From assembly GCF_000317615.1 (NCBI RefSeq), contig NC_019780.1:1103840-1167839 (forward strand): a stretch of 64,000 nt of DNA, written 5' to 3'. The translations under genes were made by a program, and so were the position numbers. The stretch comes from Dactylococcopsis salina PCC 8305 (lineage in GTDB: Bacteria; Cyanobacteriota; Cyanobacteriia; Cyanobacteriales; Rubidibacteraceae). Every line of letters begins with the position of its first letter. Within the stretch, counting starts at the first letter, position 1. Below, piece after piece: positions 1 to 7,880 of the stretch. Under the pieces are notes generated by a model. It made no database searches and was not told where the DNA came from. It was given only the letters and a program-made list of their open reading frames with translations.

Positions 1-78
1 ATCGCCTTTTTTCAGCGTTGGGGGTATGATCAAGAACAACGGGAAGCGATCGCGCAACAATTAGAGAAAATCTTGTAA
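1..78 (+). CDS. C-terminal tail of an upstream gene (partial)
   Basis: An open frame enters from the left edge and ends in TAA at 76-78, giving 25 residues rich in Gln, Glu and Arg (it ends QQLEKIL). The rsmH start codon follows after only two bases, so the two genes are probably co-transcribed. The tail is too short to name. It contains a HIP1 site. Confidence 0.6.
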   Translation: MAFFQRWGYDQEQREAIAQQLEKIL

Positions 79-80
79 TA

Positions 81-965
81 ATGACTCTAGAAACCTTCTT
101 TCATCTTCCTGTCTTAACCGAAGCCGTGATTCAAGGATTAAACATCCAAGAAAACGGACATTACCTAGACGCAACCGTTGGCGGTGGTGGACATAGTGAA
201 TTAATCTTAAACAGTGGCAAAAACATTAAATTAACCGCATTGGATCAAGATGAAAGCGCGATCGAAGCGGCAAAAAAAAGACTCGCCTTTGCGCTTCCAG
301 AACAAGTCAAATTTCACCACATCAACTTTAGCCAGTATCATCCCGAAACCGAATTTGATGGCATTTTAGCAGACTTAGGCGTAAGCTCAACCCAACTTGA
401 TCAACCCGAAAGAGGCTTTAGTTTCAACAAAGAAGCCCCTTTAGATATGCGAATGAATCCCCATCAAACCCTAACCGCAAGTGACATTATTAATCACTGG
501 GATGAAACCACACTCGCCGACATTTTCTATCAATACGGAGAAGAAAGACACTCGCGGAAAATTGCGAGGAGAATCTTACAACAGCGTCCCTTCTATCATA
601 CAACCGAACTCGCCAGCGCGATCGCCCTGTGTTTCCCCCCTCAAAAACGCTATGGGAGAATCCATCCTGCTACCCGTGTTTTCCAAGCACTTCGCATCGC
701 TGTCAACAACGAATTAGAGAATCTGAAAACCTTTCTGGAAACCTCTCCCCACTGGCTAAAACCCGAAGGAAAAATCGTTCTAATCAGTTTTCATAGCTTA
801 GAAGATCGTCTCGTTAAACATGGCTTTCGCGAACATCCCCAACTAGAAGTGTTAACCAAAAAACCGATCGTAGCCACCGCAGAAGAAAAACAAAAAAACC
901 CTCGCGCTCGTTCTGCTAAACTGAGAGTGGCTCAGAGAATTAATCCCAATCTCACTAACCCTTAA
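81..965 (+). CDS. rsmH: 16S rRNA (cytosine(1402)-N(4))-methyltransferase RsmH
   Basis: This 294-residue protein matches the RsmH/MraW family, which transfers a methyl group from SAM to N4 of C1402 in the 16S rRNA decoding centre. The N-terminal HLPVLTEAV (residues 8-16), the SAM loop [10 protein letters not shown] (30-39), [18 protein letters not shown] (98-115) and [12 protein letters not shown] near residue 240 are family hallmarks, and the length is normal. The gene starts two bases after the preceding stop. Unlike in many bacteria, it is not followed by ftsL or ftsI. The partner enzyme for the same nucleotide, RsmI, is encoded about 25 kb away in this window. Confidence 0.97.
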   Translation: MTLETFFHLPVLTEAVIQGLNIQENGHYLDATVGGGGHSELILNSGKNIKLTALDQDESAIEAAKKRLAFALPEQVKFHHINFSQYHPETEFDGILADLGVSSTQLDQPERGFSFNKEAPLDMRMNPHQTLTASDIINHWDETTLADIFYQYGEERHSRKIARRILQQRPFYHTTELASAIALCFPPQKRYGRIHPATRVFQALRIAVNNELENLKTFLETSPHWLKPEGKIVLISFHSLEDRLVKHGFREHPQLEVLTKKPIVATAEEKQKNPRARSAKLRVAQRINPNLTNP

Positions 966-1052
966 ACTTTCCTTAAACTGAAAAAACTCTGACCCAAGCA
1001 GACTTGTGCTAACATCTGGAGTAATATTAAATCAAATTTAGATTTTGAGACA

Positions 1053-1553
1053 ATGAGCAAGGTTTTGGTGCTAAACGCCTCCTACGAACCGCTCAACCTC
1101 ACCAGTTGGCGAAGAGCGGTAGTTTTGTTGCTCAAAGGGAAAGCGGAACAACTGGAATATAACGGTAAATTCATTTACACAGACTTTCCTTTACCGACAG
1201 TAATCCGTTTGCGGTATTACGTCCGAGTACCTTACAAAGAAATACCTTTGACCCGTCGGAACATTTTAGAACGAGATAGCAATCGTTGCCAATATTGCGG
1301 CTACAAAGGAGATCAACTCACTTTAGATCATGTTATCCCCCGTTCTCGCGGTGGTGGAGACAGTTGGGAAAATATGGTCGCCGCTTGTGTCCGATGTAAC
1401 GTCAAAAAAGGCAGTCGCACGCCCAAGGAAGCGGAAATGCCCTTGGCACGTCCTCCCCGTCGTCCTTATAGCAGTCTCCATTTTGAACTTGCTAGACATA
1501 TTCAAGGGGAACGCAATCAAGAATGGCGCAAATATGTCATCGGTATTCCTTAA
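1053..1553 (+). CDS. HNH endonuclease family protein
   Basis: This 166-residue protein has an HNH nuclease module in its second half. Two CxxC pairs (C79/C82 and C112/C115) would bind a structural zinc, and LDHVIPRSRGG holds the HNH histidine at residue 93, with Asn107 downstream. The N-terminal 70 residues (KVLVLNASYEPLNLTSWRRA) are the conserved extension of the stand-alone HNH proteins common in cyanobacteria. No intron, intein or restriction partner is nearby, so this looks like a host gene. Its cellular role is unknown; DNA repair or processing is only a guess. The 87-bp gap after rsmH could hold its promoter. Confidence 0.9.
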   Translation: MSKVLVLNASYEPLNLTSWRRAVVLLLKGKAEQLEYNGKFIYTDFPLPTVIRLRYYVRVPYKEIPLTRRNILERDSNRCQYCGYKGDQLTLDHVIPRSRGGGDSWENMVAACVRCNVKKGSRTPKEAEMPLARPPRRPYSSLHFELARHIQGERNQEWRKYVIGIP

Positions 1554-1607
1554 GCTAGGTGATCATAACATAATCAGGAAAACCAAAGCAAGATATAATT
1601 TTCGATT

Positions 1608-1631
1608 AGACAGGGAAATTTTTCTCTGTCT
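1608..1631 (+). terminator. possible hairpin terminator after the HNH gene
   Basis: AGACAG and CTGTCT form the outer stem, with an A/T-rich inner stem. It lies between the HNH gene and the DHH gene. The T tract after it is weak, so termination is uncertain. Confidence 0.3.
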
Positions 1632-1679
1632 CTTTGATATTGGTAGGATAGCGATCGATGCTAAAGTTTGGGTGCTAGA

Positions 1680-2918
1680 ATGTCCTCGAATCTGATTAAC
1701 GTGAAAAATTCGACTAACAATCAAGAGAAGCAAACGGCGACAGAGACGAAAAACTCGCCAGAAGTGATTCCATCGTCTTCACAAAATCATCAAGAAACCG
1801 ATGCTTCTTTAGACGAAATTATAGACGCATTTAAAAAAACTTTAGAGCGTCATCGTGGGGAAAGACAACTGGTAATCATCCAAGATTTCCCTGATCCTGA
1901 TGCGTTATCTAGTGCTTGGGCTTACCAACTGATCGCTCAACAATACGAGATTCAATGTGATATTGTCTATGCTGGAATTCTCTCTCATCAGGAAAACATC
2001 GCTTTAGTGAAATTAACCGCCTTACCTGCGAAACGATGGGGAATTCAAACGCTGAAAGAACGAGATTTATCCGTTTATCAAGGTTGTGTTTTAATCGACA
2101 CCCAAGGCACAACCAGCCAATTAATGCCTTTAGTCCGTGAACAAAAACTTCCGATTACAGTGGTCATTGATCATCACAGTGATCAAGGAGATGTCAATGC
2201 AGAATTTATCGACTTACGCAATCAAACTAGAGCCACGGCAACTATTTTAACCCAGTATATCCAAGCTGGTTTAATTAAATTTAATAGCAGTAACAGTAAG
2301 CACGTAAAATGTGCGACTGCTCTCATGCACGGGTTGCGATCGGATACTAATCGCTTAATGCAAGCGCAAGAAGAAGATTTCCTCGCCGCCGCTTATCTGA
2401 GTCGTTTTTATGATGTAGAATTATTAAACGCGGTGTTACAAAGTTCTCGTTCTAAACGAGTAATGGATGTGATTGAGCGCTCATTGCGAAACCGTGTCGT
2501 CCAAAATAACTTTTGTATTGCGGGAGTGGGTTATTTGCGCTACGATGACCGTGATGCCATTCCCCAAGCCGCCGACTTTTTAGTGACAGAAGAAAATGTC
2601 CATACCGCAGTGGTTTATGGAATTGTTCACAATGAAGATGAGGAGTTAGAAGTGGTTATTGGGTCACTACGCACCACAAAATTAACCCTTGATCCTGATG
2701 AGTTTATTAAAGAGGCTTTTGGTCGCGACACGCAAGGAAGATATTTTGGCGGCGGACGTTATATGGCGGGTGGTTTTGAAGTGCCGTTAGGATTTTTGTA
2801 CGGGTTTAATGATCATTCTGACTATGCCAAACTGAAGTGGGAAGTATTTGATACTCAGATTAAACAGAAACTGTTGCGCTTGGTTAATCCTGATGATAGT
2901 GTGATTAAGACTGATTAA
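1680..2918 (+). CDS. DHH/DHHA1 phosphoesterase (NrnA-like or related)
   Basis: This 412-residue protein belongs to the DHH phosphoesterase superfamily, which includes oligoribonucleases, pAp phosphatases and cyclic dinucleotide hydrolases. QDFPDPDALSSAWAY carries the first metal-binding aspartates (D72, D74), VLIDTQG (137-143) the second motif, and VIDHHSD (162-168) the DHH signature. GLRSDTNR follows, and a glycine-rich DHHA1 motif (GGGRYMAGG) lies near residue 360. Residues 1-45 are a low-complexity polar leader. A TTG four codons upstream is possible, but the ATG at 1680 is a better start. sixA follows after three bases, indicating an operon. The exact substrate cannot be read from sequence. 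Confidence 0.88.
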   Translation: MSSNLINVKNSTNNQEKQTATETKNSPEVIPSSSQNHQETDASLDEIIDAFKKTLERHRGERQLVIIQDFPDPDALSSAWAYQLIAQQYEIQCDIVYAGILSHQENIALVKLTALPAKRWGIQTLKERDLSVYQGCVLIDTQGTTSQLMPLVREQKLPITVVIDHHSDQGDVNAEFIDLRNQTRATATILTQYIQAGLIKFNSSNSKHVKCATALMHGLRSDTNRLMQAQEEDFLAAAYLSRFYDVELLNAVLQSSRSKRVMDVIERSLRNRVVQNNFCIAGVGYLRYDDRDAIPQAADFLVTEENVHTAVVYGIVHNEDEELEVVIGSLRTTKLTLDPDEFIKEAFGRDTQGRYFGGGRYMAGGFEVPLGFLYGFNDHSDYAKLKWEVFDTQIKQKLLRLVNPDDSVIKTD

Positions 2919-2921
2919 AAA

Positions 2922-3416
2922 ATGGAAAAACAGGTTTATTTAATTCGTCACGGAATCGCGATCGATCGCGCTTTATCAGAAGAAGATGCAACCCGTCCCT
3001 TAACTGAAAAAGGACGTAAAAAAAACGAAAAAGTTGCCAAAAAACTGAAAGATATTGGCATCAATTTTGATATAATTTTAACCAGTCCCTTACTCAGAGC
3101 GACACAAACCGCAGACATATTAGAAAAAGAGGGACTGACAAAAACCTTAGAAACTTTTTCTCCCCTTGCGCCTAATGGGAACATTGAAGATTGGTTAAAT
3201 TGGTGGGAAGAAAACGCACCAGAAACAGTGGCATTAGTGGGACATGAACCCAATTTAGGAAACTGGTCAGAACTCTTAATTTGGGGAGAAATAAAAGGAA
3301 AATTAGTGGTAAAAAAAGCAGGAATCATTGGTTTAAACTGTCCGCAAGACCTCTCTCCTTTTGGCAATAGTGAGTTATTTTTATTAACTTCTCCCAAATG
3401 GCTACTTTCACAATGA
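2922..3416 (+). CDS. sixA: SixA-like phosphohistidine phosphatase
   Basis: This 164-residue member of the histidine phosphatase superfamily has the catalytic RHG at residues 9-11 (YLIRHGIA) and the second catalytic histidine in ALVGHEPNLG (H108). The small size and lack of an insertion fit SixA, which in E. coli removes phosphate from histidine phosphotransfer domains. In cyanobacteria the partner is not established. The gene starts three bases after the DHH gene, so it is probably translated from the same mRNA. The following 270 bases contain only repeats. Confidence 0.88.
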   Translation: MEKQVYLIRHGIAIDRALSEEDATRPLTEKGRKKNEKVAKKLKDIGINFDIILTSPLLRATQTADILEKEGLTKTLETFSPLAPNGNIEDWLNWWEENAPETVALVGHEPNLGNWSELLIWGEIKGKLVVKKAGIIGLNCPQDLSPFGNSELFLLTSPKWLLSQ

Positions 3417-3431
3417 CCAACTAAGAGATTC

Positions 3432-3660
3432 ACTGTAGGTTGGGTGAAGAGAAGCGAAACCCAACATTAATTAGTCATCATTGTAGAGACGTTCCATGGA
3501 ACGTCTGTACATTGGTCATTAGTCATTGGAAAACAAAGAACAAAGGACAAAGGACGAAAGACAAAAACGTAGGTTGGGTAAAGTTTACGAAACCCAACAA
3601 AAATTAGTCATTAGAGAAAACGTAGGTTGGGTAAAGTTTACGAAACCCAACACCAATTCT
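3432..3660. repeat. intergenic repeat cluster (GTAGGTTGGGT palindromes, CCATGG palindrome)
   Basis: Three copies of the GTAGGTTGGGT...AAACCCAACA palindrome lie here, the last two nearly identical and about 50 bp apart. A palindrome centred on TTCCATGGAA sits at about 3484-3509, and purine-rich AAAGGACAAAGGAC repeats lie between. No gene is seen. The same units recur throughout the window. Confidence 0.85.
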
Positions 3661-3686
3661 AAAAAATTGAACTTTTGGAGTAGATT

Positions 3687-3944
3687 ATGCTAAAAGATAT
3701 TATCCAAGTCATTCCCAAAGAAAACTATAAACTCTATCTCAATTTTGAGGATAATTGTGAAGGAGTTGTTGATATTAGTCAACTGGTTGAATTTTCTGGT
3801 ATCTTTGCACCGTTACAAGATTTAAACTATTTCCAAACTGTTAAAGTTAATCCAGAATGGGGAACAATTTATTGGTCTAATGGTGCAGATTTAGACTCAG
3901 ATGTGCTATATTCTGTTGTTATATCAAGTTCGCTCGATCAATGA
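3687..3944 (+). CDS. DUF2442 family protein, 3' end replaced by an inserted 92-bp element
   Basis: This 85-residue protein matches small DUF2442 proteins: it starts MLKDIIQVIPKENYKLYLNF and has WGTIYWSNGADLDSDVLY near the end. Such genes often sit beside toxin-antitoxin-like partners, but none is next to this one. The last eight residues (ISSSLDQ and the codon before them) come from a 92-bp element inserted at 3922. Removing that element and one TTA copy joins the frame to 4017 and restores a longer tail beginning VVTGEKILVN, ending at a TAG near 4053. The fold may survive, because only the extreme C-terminus is changed. Confidence 0.8.
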   Translation: MLKDIIQVIPKENYKLYLNFEDNCEGVVDISQLVEFSGIFAPLQDLNYFQTVKVNPEWGTIYWSNGADLDSDVLYSVVISSSLDQ

Positions 3945-4013
3945 TAAAGAGTAGGCCCTAGTGAAGCGAAGCGAAACCCAACACACATTATAAGCAATTA
4001 CCCGAACTTGATA
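3922..4013. mobile_element. 92-bp MITE-like element, copy 1 (TTA target duplication)
   Basis: The element begins TATCAAGTTCG and ends CGAACTTGATA, an 11-bp perfect inverted repeat. It is flanked by TTA at 3919-3921 and 4014-4016. A second copy of exactly the same length lies at 34680-34771, also between TTA triplets. The interior contains a half palindrome (GAAACCCAACA) like the abundant GTAGGTTGGGT family. It has no coding capacity, so any transposase would act in trans. Confidence 0.8.
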
Positions 4014-4109
4014 TTACAGGAGAAAAGATTTTAGTGAATAACTATCAGTCATCAGTGACGAGTTAGCAGTGAATTAATAATCGATCATTGATGTTAAATT
4101 AGTAACTGA

Positions 4110-4400
4110 TTAGTGTTGGGTTGCGTTTCTCTTCACCCAACCTACGGGGTTGTTGGGTTTCGTTGTTGGGTTTCGTTTCCCTCCACCCCACCTACAGTGA
4201 GTTTTACGAGTGAAAGCCCCCAGAATTGGGGGTTTGGGGGCAAAGTTGGGTTTCGTTTCCCTCCACCCCACCTACAGTGAGTTTTACGAGTGAAAGCCCC
4301 CAGAATTGGGGGTTTGGGGGCAAAGTTGGGTTGCGTTTCTCTCCACCCAACCTACGGGGTTGTTGGGTTTCGTTTCTCTCCACCCAACCTACGTGTCTTC
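4110..4400. repeat. palindromic repeats with an 80-bp tandem duplication
   Basis: The stretch 3945-4388 has no gene. After the 92-bp element it holds several TTGGGTTTCGTTTC...CCACCC units. An 80-bp unit (starting TTTCGTTTCC at 4171 and again at 4251) contains the GC-rich stem CCCCCAGAATTGGGGG. The last palindrome overlaps the stop codon of the next gene: its CTACG on this strand is the TAG of the CorC-like frame. Confidence 0.85.
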
Positions 4401-5807
4401 TGTTGTTTCTATCTCCTCAGTAGGAGAAGGATCATGGCGATAGATGCGAACTTGAGACAAACGCGGACCATCGGTAGCGACGACTGTAATTTCTAAGTTG
4501 TCATAGGAAAGGGTTTCTCCTTGATGAGGGATTTTTTGGAATTGATACAGCAAAAACCCGCCGATGGTTTGATATTCATCGGTAATCGGTAAGTCTAAGT
4601 CTAAGAGTTCGTTCACCTCTTCTAAGTTCATTTGTGCTTGTACTAAAAATGTTTGTTCATCAAGCATCTGTAAGGCGGTTTCTTCTTCTCCTGTCGCACT
4701 TCCTCCTAATTCGCTGTCATCGCCAATAATTTCGTCGATTAAGTCTTTTAGAGTCACTAAACCTGCTGTTCCCCCAAATTCATCCACAATCATCACCATT
4801 TCTAAGCGAGAACGGCGCATTGTTCCTAAAAGTTCTCCTAAAGGGGTAAATTCGGGAACAAAGCGCACGGGACGAATCCAAGCACTAATGTTTGTTTCTG
4901 GGGTAAGATGACCTTTAGCAAGGGGAATGGCGAGTTCTTTAAAGTCGATCATCCCGATAATGTCATCTAAAGAATCCCCTGTGACTGGATAACGGGAATG
5001 TCCACTTTCTACTACTTCATTGAGGAGAACGGAAAATGTCGCTTCTCTGGGGATAGACGTGATTTTGGTACGAGGAACCATGATTTCTTCTACTGATACC
5101 TCGCTGAACTCAAAAACGTTGTTCAGGAGTTCTCTTTCTTCTGCTTCTAGCCCGATCGATTCTCTCTCTGTTGCGATGATCAGTTGCAGTTCTTCAGAAG
5201 TAACTCGATTGTACCAGCTATGAGGACTATATTCTAAACCGACTAAATGCAGCAGGGTTTGGGTGGATTGATTCAGTACCCAGATAAACGGGTAGAAGAG
5301 TCGGGAAATCACTAAACTCGGTGGTGCAAATAAACGAGATACTTGTTCGGCGTAATGAAGTGCGATCGATTTCGGAGAGAGTTCCCCTAAAATGATTTGT
5401 AGGTAGGCGATGAGGAAAAATGCCACAGGAATCGCGATCGAGTGCGCGATCGTTCCTGTCCATTGTTGTCGCACGGGCAACTGATTTAAACCAGTTGCGA
5501 TCACAACTGCCATTGTGCTTTCTCCGATCCAACCTAGTGCTAGACTAGAGAGAGTAATTCCCAGTTGCGTTGTCGATAACAGTCGATCGAGCCGTCGTTG
5601 GAGGGTTTGTACAACTTGCGCTTGCGGATCACCATTTTCCACTAACTGACTAATGCGCGATCGACGCACCGCCACCATTGAAAATTCTGCCGCCACAAAA
5701 AACGCATTAATGGCAATCAGCAAAAACACAGACAATAACCGTAAAAGCACATCTTGAACAGTTATCTCCACATCAGCAGCGATCGTTACAAATAATAAAG
5801 GATTCAA
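4389..5807 (-). CDS. CNNM/CorC-HlyC family protein with CBS pair
   Basis: This 472-residue membrane protein has the standard order of the family. A CNNM transmembrane domain (about residues 20-210, several hydrophobic helices, with FFVAAEFSMVAVRRSRI after the first) is followed by a CBS pair (about 225-345, IMVPRTKI and RYPVTGDSLDDIIGMI) and a CorC_HlyC domain (about 370-455). Family members are linked to Mg2+ or Co2+ efflux and resistance; the old haemolysin name is misleading. The stop codon TAG is supplied by the first bases of a GTAGGTTGGGT repeat, so the native C-terminus may have been altered there. Confidence 0.92.
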   Translation of the reverse strand: MNPLLFVTIAADVEITVQDVLLRLLSVFLLIAINAFFVAAEFSMVAVRRSRISQLVENGDPQAQVVQTLQRRLDRLLSTTQLGITLSSLALGWIGESTMAVVIATGLNQLPVRQQWTGTIAHSIAIPVAFFLIAYLQIILGELSPKSIALHYAEQVSRLFAPPSLVISRLFYPFIWVLNQSTQTLLHLVGLEYSPHSWYNRVTSEELQLIIATERESIGLEAEERELLNNVFEFSEVSVEEIMVPRTKITSIPREATFSVLLNEVVESGHSRYPVTGDSLDDIIGMIDFKELAIPLAKGHLTPETNISAWIRPVRFVPEFTPLGELLGTMRRSRLEMVMIVDEFGGTAGLVTLKDLIDEIIGDDSELGGSATGEEETALQMLDEQTFLVQAQMNLEEVNELLDLDLPITDEYQTIGGFLLYQFQKIPHQGETLSYDNLEITVVATDGPRLSQVRIYRHDPSPTEEIETTEDT

Positions 5808-5825
5808 AGCACTTCCACAAATGAA

Positions 5826-6158
5826 CTAAGGAGATTGAATGAAACTATCATCGTCATTATTATCCTGATTTTTAGGGGCTTTGCTTCCATCTAAAGGGAT
5901 TGCTTTTTCTTGCTTGCGATTCATGATCGCATTCACTTGTTTCAAAACCTCTGCTTCCGAAATCGTTATGTTTCCGTTATCAGAAGACTGATCAGGATTA
6001 GCTAACCCTTGATTATTACGCACCTTCACATCTGGCTGCGACACATTTTTTAGAGCTTCATCGCCTGCAGTATATCCTTTTAAGCCACTAATCACACCAC
6101 TTCCGATCATCACCACGACAAAAATCAGAATAAAAGCAAGGGTAGAATTAAATTTCAT
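5826..6158 (-). CDS. small single-pass membrane protein, unknown
   Basis: The longest frame begins at 6302 but would run through a tRNA gene, so the ATG at 6158 is preferred, giving 110 residues. The N-terminus (MKFNSTLAFILIFVVVMIG) is one membrane segment. The rest is polar and Asn/Asp-rich, with KQVNAIMNRKQEKAIPLDG and an acidic tail. I do not recognise a family. The gene sits 18 bp upstream of the CorC-like gene on the same strand and may be co-transcribed with it. Confidence 0.6.
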   Translation of the reverse strand: MKFNSTLAFILIFVVVMIGSGVISGLKGYTAGDEALKNVSQPDVKVRNNQGLANPDQSSDNGNITISEAEVLKQVNAIMNRKQEKAIPLDGSKAPKNQDNNDDDSFIQSP

Positions 6159-6211
6159 AGAAAAAAGAAACGAATTAGATGTTAAATTATAATTGGTGTT
6201 AACTTCGAGAA

Positions 6212-6284
6212 CCAGGGTTGGCCGAGCGGTTGAGGCAACGAACTCATAATTCGTCTTAGGCAGGTTCAACTCCTGCACCCTGGA
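6212..6284 (+). tRNA. tRNA with CAU anticodon, most like tRNA-Ile2 (reads AUA after lysidine modification)
   Basis: All arms fold: acceptor CCAGGGT/ACCCTGG with discriminator A, D arm around GGCCGAGCGGTTGAGGC, anticodon stem ACGAA/TTCGT with loop CTCATAA, a five-base variable loop, and T arm GCAGG-TTCAACT-CCTGC. The CCA is not encoded. The anticodon CAU occurs in Met, fMet and Ile2 tRNAs. The anticodon arm (AACTCATAATT) and D arm resemble plastid trnI-CAU more than either Met type, hence the Ile2 call. It lies on the opposite strand to the flanking genes, with only 4 bp to the stop codon of the next one. Confidence 0.85.
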
Positions 6285-6288
6285 TGTA

Positions 6289-6738
6289 TCAATTCTGAGC
6301 ATTGGGAGAACTCAGAGAGCGATCGTAAGGGTTTTCTAAATCACGAGTGCGAATCGGTTCTCCTCCCGCTTGTTGTCTCAGATAATCCTTGTAGAGGATA
6401 TGAACTAAATTGGTGTCGCGGGTTAATTCGTTTTCAGGGAAACCAGAGCGCTCTTTATCCCCCACTCCTAAGATTAATTGCAATTGTGCTTCTTGGGAAC
6501 GATTTGTGAAAAAGTTTCCCGATTCATAGGTGATTGCTTTTTGAAATAAGTCTTGGACACTTTCATAAATAATGGGAGTGGTGAAACCCGACTCCTCACC
6601 ATCGGTTTCGGAGTTGGAATCAGCAAGACTGGGAGTTGCAAATAAACCCAAACCGAAACTCCCCATGATTAAGGAGATCAGCGTTGCTAGAACGAAGCGC
6701 GATCGGTTTTTCTGAACCAATTGTAATGGAAGCTGCAT
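6289..6738 (-). CDS. secreted/lumenal hypothetical protein
   Basis: This 149-residue protein has an N-terminal signal peptide (a hydrophobic stretch at about residues 17-38, ending near PSLADS) followed by a soluble domain with SVQDLFQKAITYESGNFF and LQLILGVGDKERSGFPENEL. It looks like a conserved cyanobacterial family, but I cannot name it. Cleavage would place the mature protein in the periplasm or thylakoid lumen. Its stop codon is 4 bp from the 3' end of the convergent tRNA gene. Confidence 0.7.
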   Translation of the reverse strand: MQLPLQLVQKNRSRFVLATLISLIMGSFGLGLFATPSLADSNSETDGEESGFTTPIIYESVQDLFQKAITYESGNFFTNRSQEAQLQLILGVGDKERSGFPENELTRDTNLVHILYKDYLRQQAGGEPIRTRDLENPYDRSLSSPNAQN

Positions 6739-6810
6739 TGATTTAAGGAATTACTATCTTAATTTTTGGCTTAATTCTAGCAAAGAATTCAGGACTTGCG
6801 CCGCCGAAAA

Positions 6811-6890
6811 AGTCCCCCAGGATTGGGGGATTTAGGGGGCAAATGCGTAATTTCAAGTCCCCCAGGATTGGGGGATTTAGGGGGCAAATC
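6811..6890. repeat. two copies of a GC-rich palindromic unit
   Basis: AGTCCCCCAGGATTGGGGG followed by ATTTAGGGGGCAAAT occurs twice, about 50 bp apart. Variants of this C-run/G-run stem recur near 4210-4320, 23250, 34520-34680 and 42780-42850. The gap 6739-7284 otherwise holds the two gene remnants listed next. Confidence 0.8.
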
Positions 6891-6972
6891 AGTTGGCTTG
6901 AGTGTATTGTAAGGCTAAGGTTAACACTTCTGAGCGATCGATCGGTTTCGAGATAAAATTTGTCGCCCCCAC
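6889..6972 (-). pseudogene. C-terminal remnant of a response-regulator receiver domain
   Basis: Read on this strand, VGATNFISKPIDRSEVLTL is followed by about nine residues and a TGA. It strongly resembles the end of a CheY-like receiver, where a conserved Lys-Pro follows the fifth strand (here SKPID). An in-frame stop lies a few codons upstream (6985-6987), so only this tail survives. The stop codon abuts a GC-rich repeat. I see no start codon or other receiver motifs. Confidence 0.55.
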
Positions 6973-7177
6973 AACCTTCGATCGTCAACAATCCCAACAG
7001 TTAGCCGAAGCAGCAGAACGGGAACGGCGGGCGATCGAACTTTTGATGGCGGTTCGTCCTGCTTGAGATAGAAACTTGACGGTTCGCGCTCCTGTGACTG
7101 ATGATGAATTAGGAACGATCGCCGATGCGTATAACAATGATTCGCCATCAAATCGATCGAAAACATTAATGGTTTGA
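6971..7177 (+). pseudogene. remnant of a HAMP-domain chemoreceptor (PilJ-like)
   Basis: The frame reads QQLAEAAERERRAIELLMAV, then an in-frame TGA at 7064-7066, then LTVRAPVTDDELGTIADAYN. This is the linker and HAMP region typical of methyl-accepting proteins of the cyanobacterial PilJ type. It has no start codon, no signalling domain and a premature stop. It meets the receiver remnant on the other strand at about 6971, so two signalling genes were joined and degraded here. Confidence 0.6.
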
Positions 7178-7284
7178 TTATCAATCGTTAAACTTCTCTT
7201 AACAGACAAAACCAAAACCTATGATAGGTTGTCATTGGGCTAATATGCAAAGTTACTAATCATTGGTAACGATTCACGAGAAAG

Positions 7285-7851
7285 ATGGCTTTAACCACAG
7301 AATTCCCCAGTTTTCCACAGAAACTGACGCGCCTTCCCTTTAGTCGCAATGATTGTATTCCCGCTCGTCCTGATCTACTCTGGTTTGTAGAATGGGGAAT
7401 TGTTCGCACCCTCACTTGGAACGAAGAAGGAACAAGTGTTATCTTGGGCTATTGGGGCGCTGGTGATGTCGTTGGTCAACCGCTTTCTGGGGTGTATCCC
7501 TATCAGATGGAATGTTTGACCAGTGTTGAAGCCACTTCCATTCCCTCTGAACAATGGTATCGCTTTCTGGATGGGATTATCGCTCATTCTAAAGCTACAG
7601 AGGAATTGTTTAGTATTATTCGCAGTGAACGGGTTTATAATCGTTTAGATAAACTGTTGATTTGGTTGGGAAATAAGTTTGGTCGTAGCGTTGGCCAAGG
7701 CATCTTAATCGATCTTCGTCTCACTCATCAAAATATCGCTGAATTGATTGGCACAACACGGGTAACAGTGACGAAGTTGTTGAAAGAGTTAGAAGAAGAA
7801 GGGAAAATTATTCGTCAACAACGCCATTATATTATTCTTTGTCGGGGATAA
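7285..7851 (+). CDS. Crp/Fnr family transcriptional regulator
   Basis: This 188-residue protein has a Crp-type winged helix-turn-helix at the C-terminus (DLRLTHQNIAELIGTTRVTV at about residues 143-162, then TKLLKELEEEGKI). The N-terminal half is a reduced cyclic-nucleotide-binding-like barrel (GAGDVVGQPLSG), shorter than in classical Crp. No obvious Arg-Ser cAMP-binding signature is visible, so the effector is unknown. It may control the DUF1517-like gene 29 bp downstream, but that is inference. It is not NtcA, which is longer and has a different recognition helix. Confidence 0.88.
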   Translation: MALTTEFPSFPQKLTRLPFSRNDCIPARPDLLWFVEWGIVRTLTWNEEGTSVILGYWGAGDVVGQPLSGVYPYQMECLTSVEATSIPSEQWYRFLDGIIAHSKATEELFSIIRSERVYNRLDKLLIWLGNKFGRSVGQGILIDLRLTHQNIAELIGTTRVTVTKLLKELEEEGKIIRQQRHYIILCRG

Positions 7852-7880
7852 TAAAGAAAAACATCAGGATAATTGGTATT

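Noticed and set aside
2948..3433. 161-codon frame opposite sixA
   Set aside because: It is the antisense shadow of sixA, with no ribosome site and serine-rich random composition.
5020..5223. Frames inside the CorC-like gene
   Set aside because: They overlap a well-supported gene on the other strand.
6743..7215. Minus-strand open frames of 76-87 codons in the 6.7-7.2 kb gap
   Set aside because: They overlap the GC-rich repeats and the two signalling-gene remnants in other frames and show no domain pattern of their own.
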